The position numbers and the translations under genes are program-made. The notes under the pieces were generated by a model. That model saw nothing but the letters and a program-made list of their open reading frames with translations. It was not told the DNA's origin and searched no databases. This document shows, one piece after another, positions 61,805 through 64,000 of a stretch of 64,000 bases of DNA (its first letter is position 1; each line of letters begins with the position of its first letter). This DNA is from Pinibacter sp031553495 (lineage in GTDB: Bacteria > Bacteroidota > Bacteroidia > Chitinophagales > Chitinophagaceae): contig JAVBLN010000006.1 of assembly GCA_031553495.1 (NCBI GenBank), forward strand, positions 1 to 64,000, written 5' to 3'.

Positions 61805-63991
61805 ATGACAAAAACAAAACTTATGCTATCACAGCCAATAAGTAAAACATTTGATTTAGGAGATGGCCGCACAGTTACCATAGAAACCGGTAAACTGGCA
61901 CGCCAGGCCGACGGCGCCGTTACGGTTCGCCAGGGCAATTGTATTCTTCTTGCTACAGCCGTAGCTAATAAAGAGCCGAGAGAAGGCCAGGATTTTTTTC
62001 CCCTGACCGTTGATTACCAGGAAAAATTTGCTTCGGCAGGTCGCATTCCTGGTTCGTTTTTCAAAAGAGAAGGCAGATTGAGTGATTATGAAGTATTGGT
62101 TTCACGCCTTATCGACCGCGCTTTACGTCCGCTTTTCCCGGAAGATTATTTCTGCGACGTACAGGTACTGGTTACACTCGTTTCAAGTGATCCTGAAGTA
62201 CTGCCGGATTCTCTTGCATGTCTTGCTGCTTCTGCCGCACTCGCAGTTTCAGATATTCCCATCCAGGAAATAATTTCCGAAGTACGCGTAGCAAGAGTTG
62301 ATGGCAATTATGTTGTCAATCCGTCACGCAGCCAAATGGAAAATGCTGATATGGACTTCATGATTGGCGCCACCAACAAAAATATTATGATGGTGGAAGG
62401 TGAATCGAAAGAATGCAGCGAAGAAGATTTAATTAAAGCTATTGAAGTGGCCCATGATGCCATTCGCGTGCAGGTAAAAGCGCAGGAAGAATTACGTGCT
62501 GCAAAAGGAGTAACCACAAAAAGGGAGTATACAAAACCCGCGCAAAACGAAGAGCTGCGTGCTAGAATAAATGAATTTGCTACCGCCAAAGTATATGAAG
62601 TGGCAAAATCGAAAAGCGGTAAACACGAGCGTAGCGATAAATTTGAAGAAATAGGAGAGGAACTGCTTGAATATTTGAAAACTGCATATAATGTGGCAGA
62701 AGGCGAGGAGCTTGATGCTGTAATTAAAAAACAGGCTAAAAATTATTACCACGATTTACAATATGATGTTGTTCGCGATATGATATTGAATGATCGTACA
62801 CGCCTTGATGGCCGTGGCCTGGAGGATGTTCGTCCTCTAAGTATGGAAACGGATATTTTGCCCACACCACATGGCTCGGCTTTATTTACACGCGGTGAAA
62901 CGCAGTCTCTTACAACTGTTACGTTGGGTACCCCGTTAGATGAATTGCTGGTAGAAAGTGCCGCCACTTCCGAATATTCTAAGTTCATTTTACACTATAA
63001 TTTCCCGCCGTTCTCTACAGGCGAAATCAAGCCGATGAGAAGTCCGGGTCGACGCGAAGTAGGGCATGGAAATCTTGCTATGCGTTCACTGAAGCAAATG
63101 ATGCCCGGAGAAGACTATGCATACACCGTGCGTGTAGTGAGTGATATCCTGGAATCGAACGGTTCTTCTTCCATGGCAACAGTTTGCGCCGGTTCGCTGG
63201 CCTTGATGGATGCAGGTGTTCCTGTTCCAAAACACGTTTCCGGCGTAGCGATGGGATTGATCACCAAAGAAGGAAAGTTCGCCGTGTTAACCGATATTCT
63301 TGGCGATGAAGACCACTTGGGTGATATGGATTTTAAGGTTACAGGAACCAGGGATGGTATTTGTGGCGTGCAAATGGATATTAAAGTGGATGGTTTAAGT
63401 ATGGACATTATGCGCCAGGCTTTGGCACAAGCCAACCGTGGACGGATGCACATTCTGAATGCCATGTATGATGCAATTCCGGCCGCAAGGTCTGATGTGA
63501 AACCGCACGCTCCAAGAATGGTGAAACTGTATATCGATAAAGAATTTATAGGAGCCGTAATCGGGCCGGGCGGTAAAGTGATCCAGGAAATTCAACGCGA
63601 AACCGGTTCTACCATTAATCTCGAAGAAAAGAATAACCTCGGTGAAGTAAGCGTATTTGGTACCAAAAAAGAAGCAGTGGAAAAGGCCGTTGCATGGATA
63701 AAAGGTATCGTTGCTGTTCCTGAAGTGGGTGAAGTGTACGAATCTACCGTAAAATCAATTATGCCTTATGGCGCTTTTGTTGAGTTCCTGCCGGGCAAAC
63801 AAGGATTGTTACACATCTCTGAAGTTAGCTGGAAGCGCCTTGAAACTTTAGAAGGCGTATTGAAAGAAGGCGACGTAGTGAAAGTGAAGCTCACAGGCAC
63901 CGATCCTAAAACAGGTAAATTCAAACTGTCACGCAAAATATTATTGCCAAAACCTGAAAGCCAGCCAAGGCCTCAGAGTGATCAACAATAA
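61805..63991 (+). CDS. pnp: Polyribonucleotide nucleotidyltransferase (PNPase)
   Basis: This complete 728-residue enzyme has two RNase PH-like domains (about 10-230 and 330-550; GRTVTIETGKLARQADGAVT at the first, TRGETQSLTTVTLGTPLD and SDILESNGSSSMATVCAGSL at the second). A helical linker lies between them. A KH domain follows (FIGAVIGPGGKVIQEIQRET), then an S1 domain (VKSIMPYGAFVEFLPGKQGL, LLHISEVSW). It degrades RNA 3' to 5' with phosphate and can also add tails. Length and order of domains are normal; the tail is Pro/Gln-rich. Confidence 0.97.
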   Translation: MTKTKLMLSQPISKTFDLGDGRTVTIETGKLARQADGAVTVRQGNCILLATAVANKEPREGQDFFPLTVDYQEKFASAGRIPGSFFKREGRLSDYEVLVSRLIDRALRPLFPEDYFCDVQVLVTLVSSDPEVLPDSLACLAASAALAVSDIPIQEIISEVRVARVDGNYVVNPSRSQMENADMDFMIGATNKNIMMVEGESKECSEEDLIKAIEVAHDAIRVQVKAQEELRAAKGVTTKREYTKPAQNEELRARINEFATAKVYEVAKSKSGKHERSDKFEEIGEELLEYLKTAYNVAEGEELDAVIKKQAKNYYHDLQYDVVRDMILNDRTRLDGRGLEDVRPLSMETDILPTPHGSALFTRGETQSLTTVTLGTPLDELLVESAATSEYSKFILHYNFPPFSTGEIKPMRSPGRREVGHGNLAMRSLKQMMPGEDYAYTVRVVSDILESNGSSSMATVCAGSLALMDAGVPVPKHVSGVAMGLITKEGKFAVLTDILGDEDHLGDMDFKVTGTRDGICGVQMDIKVDGLSMDIMRQALAQANRGRMHILNAMYDAIPAARSDVKPHAPRMVKLYIDKEFIGAVIGPGGKVIQEIQRETGSTINLEEKNNLGEVSVFGTKKEAVEKAVAWIKGIVAVPEVGEVYESTVKSIMPYGAFVEFLPGKQGLLHISEVSWKRLETLEGVLKEGDVVKVKLTGTDPKTGKFKLSRKILLPKPESQPRPQSDQQ

Positions 63992-64000
63992 TAATTTGTA

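Overview
The window comes from a Bacteroidota chromosome, most likely the Chitinophagaceae or a close relative. The evidence is an ECF sigma / FecR / SusC (with STN domain) / SusD locus, TonB receptors with carboxypeptidase-regulatory-like domains, an HU-CCDC81/SPOR protein, a DUF3347 lipoprotein, a lipoprotein-type TamA homologue beside TamB, no clear Shine-Dalgarno sequences, and several TAnnTTTG promoter -7 elements. Family names come from motif reading only; no database search was run.

Layout. 0-7.5 kb: an ECF sigma factor diverges from a FecR anti-sigma factor, a SusC receptor and a SusD lipoprotein, forming one trans-envelope-regulated uptake locus. 7.5-11.1 kb: the tRNA hydroxylase TrhO, a small membrane protein, an HU/SPOR protein and a cupin. 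11.7-19.5 kb: tamB and a lipidated tamA-like gene. 20-21.9 kb: dnaK. 22.1-25.1 kb: an accessory island with an HTH regulator remnant, a DUF1016 (PDDEXK) nuclease, a Fic protein and a Bro-N/Fic protein split by an in-frame stop. 25.1-34.3 kb: a patatin/Omp85 protein, an ABC-F ATPase, a DUF3347 lipoprotein, a 41-residue lipoprotein, mpl, a DEDDh exonuclease and a dolichyl-phosphate-mannose-synthase-like glycosyltransferase. 34.8-43.5 kb: an EamA permease, a tolC/adaptor/RND efflux operon and an MFS permease. 43.8-53.8 kb: a membrane Fe-S oxidoreductase subunit, an unrecognised 537-residue protein, a PyrR-like phosphoribosyltransferase, ychF, an SpmAB fusion and a TonB receptor. 53.9-56.6 kb: a second accessory patch with a MazF-type toxin-antitoxin pair, a methyltransferase and an SDR enzyme. 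57-64 kb: ftsE, a three-gene glycan cluster on the minus strand, then rpsO-pnp.

The most striking content is intergenic. I count 23 copies of a roughly 65-75 bp repeat in three subfamilies and both orientations. All 23 share a 7-bp self-complementary core (GTGTCAC, GCGTCGC or GCGACGC) whose inner base pair changes in a compensatory way. Several copies are paired head-to-head as imperfect terminal inverted repeats of 170-310 bp MITE-like units, three of which enclose a long hairpin. The same intergenic regions hold many degenerate tandem repeats with a 7-bp period. No transposase that could move these elements lies in the window. No tRNA, rRNA, CRISPR array or complete insertion sequence was seen.
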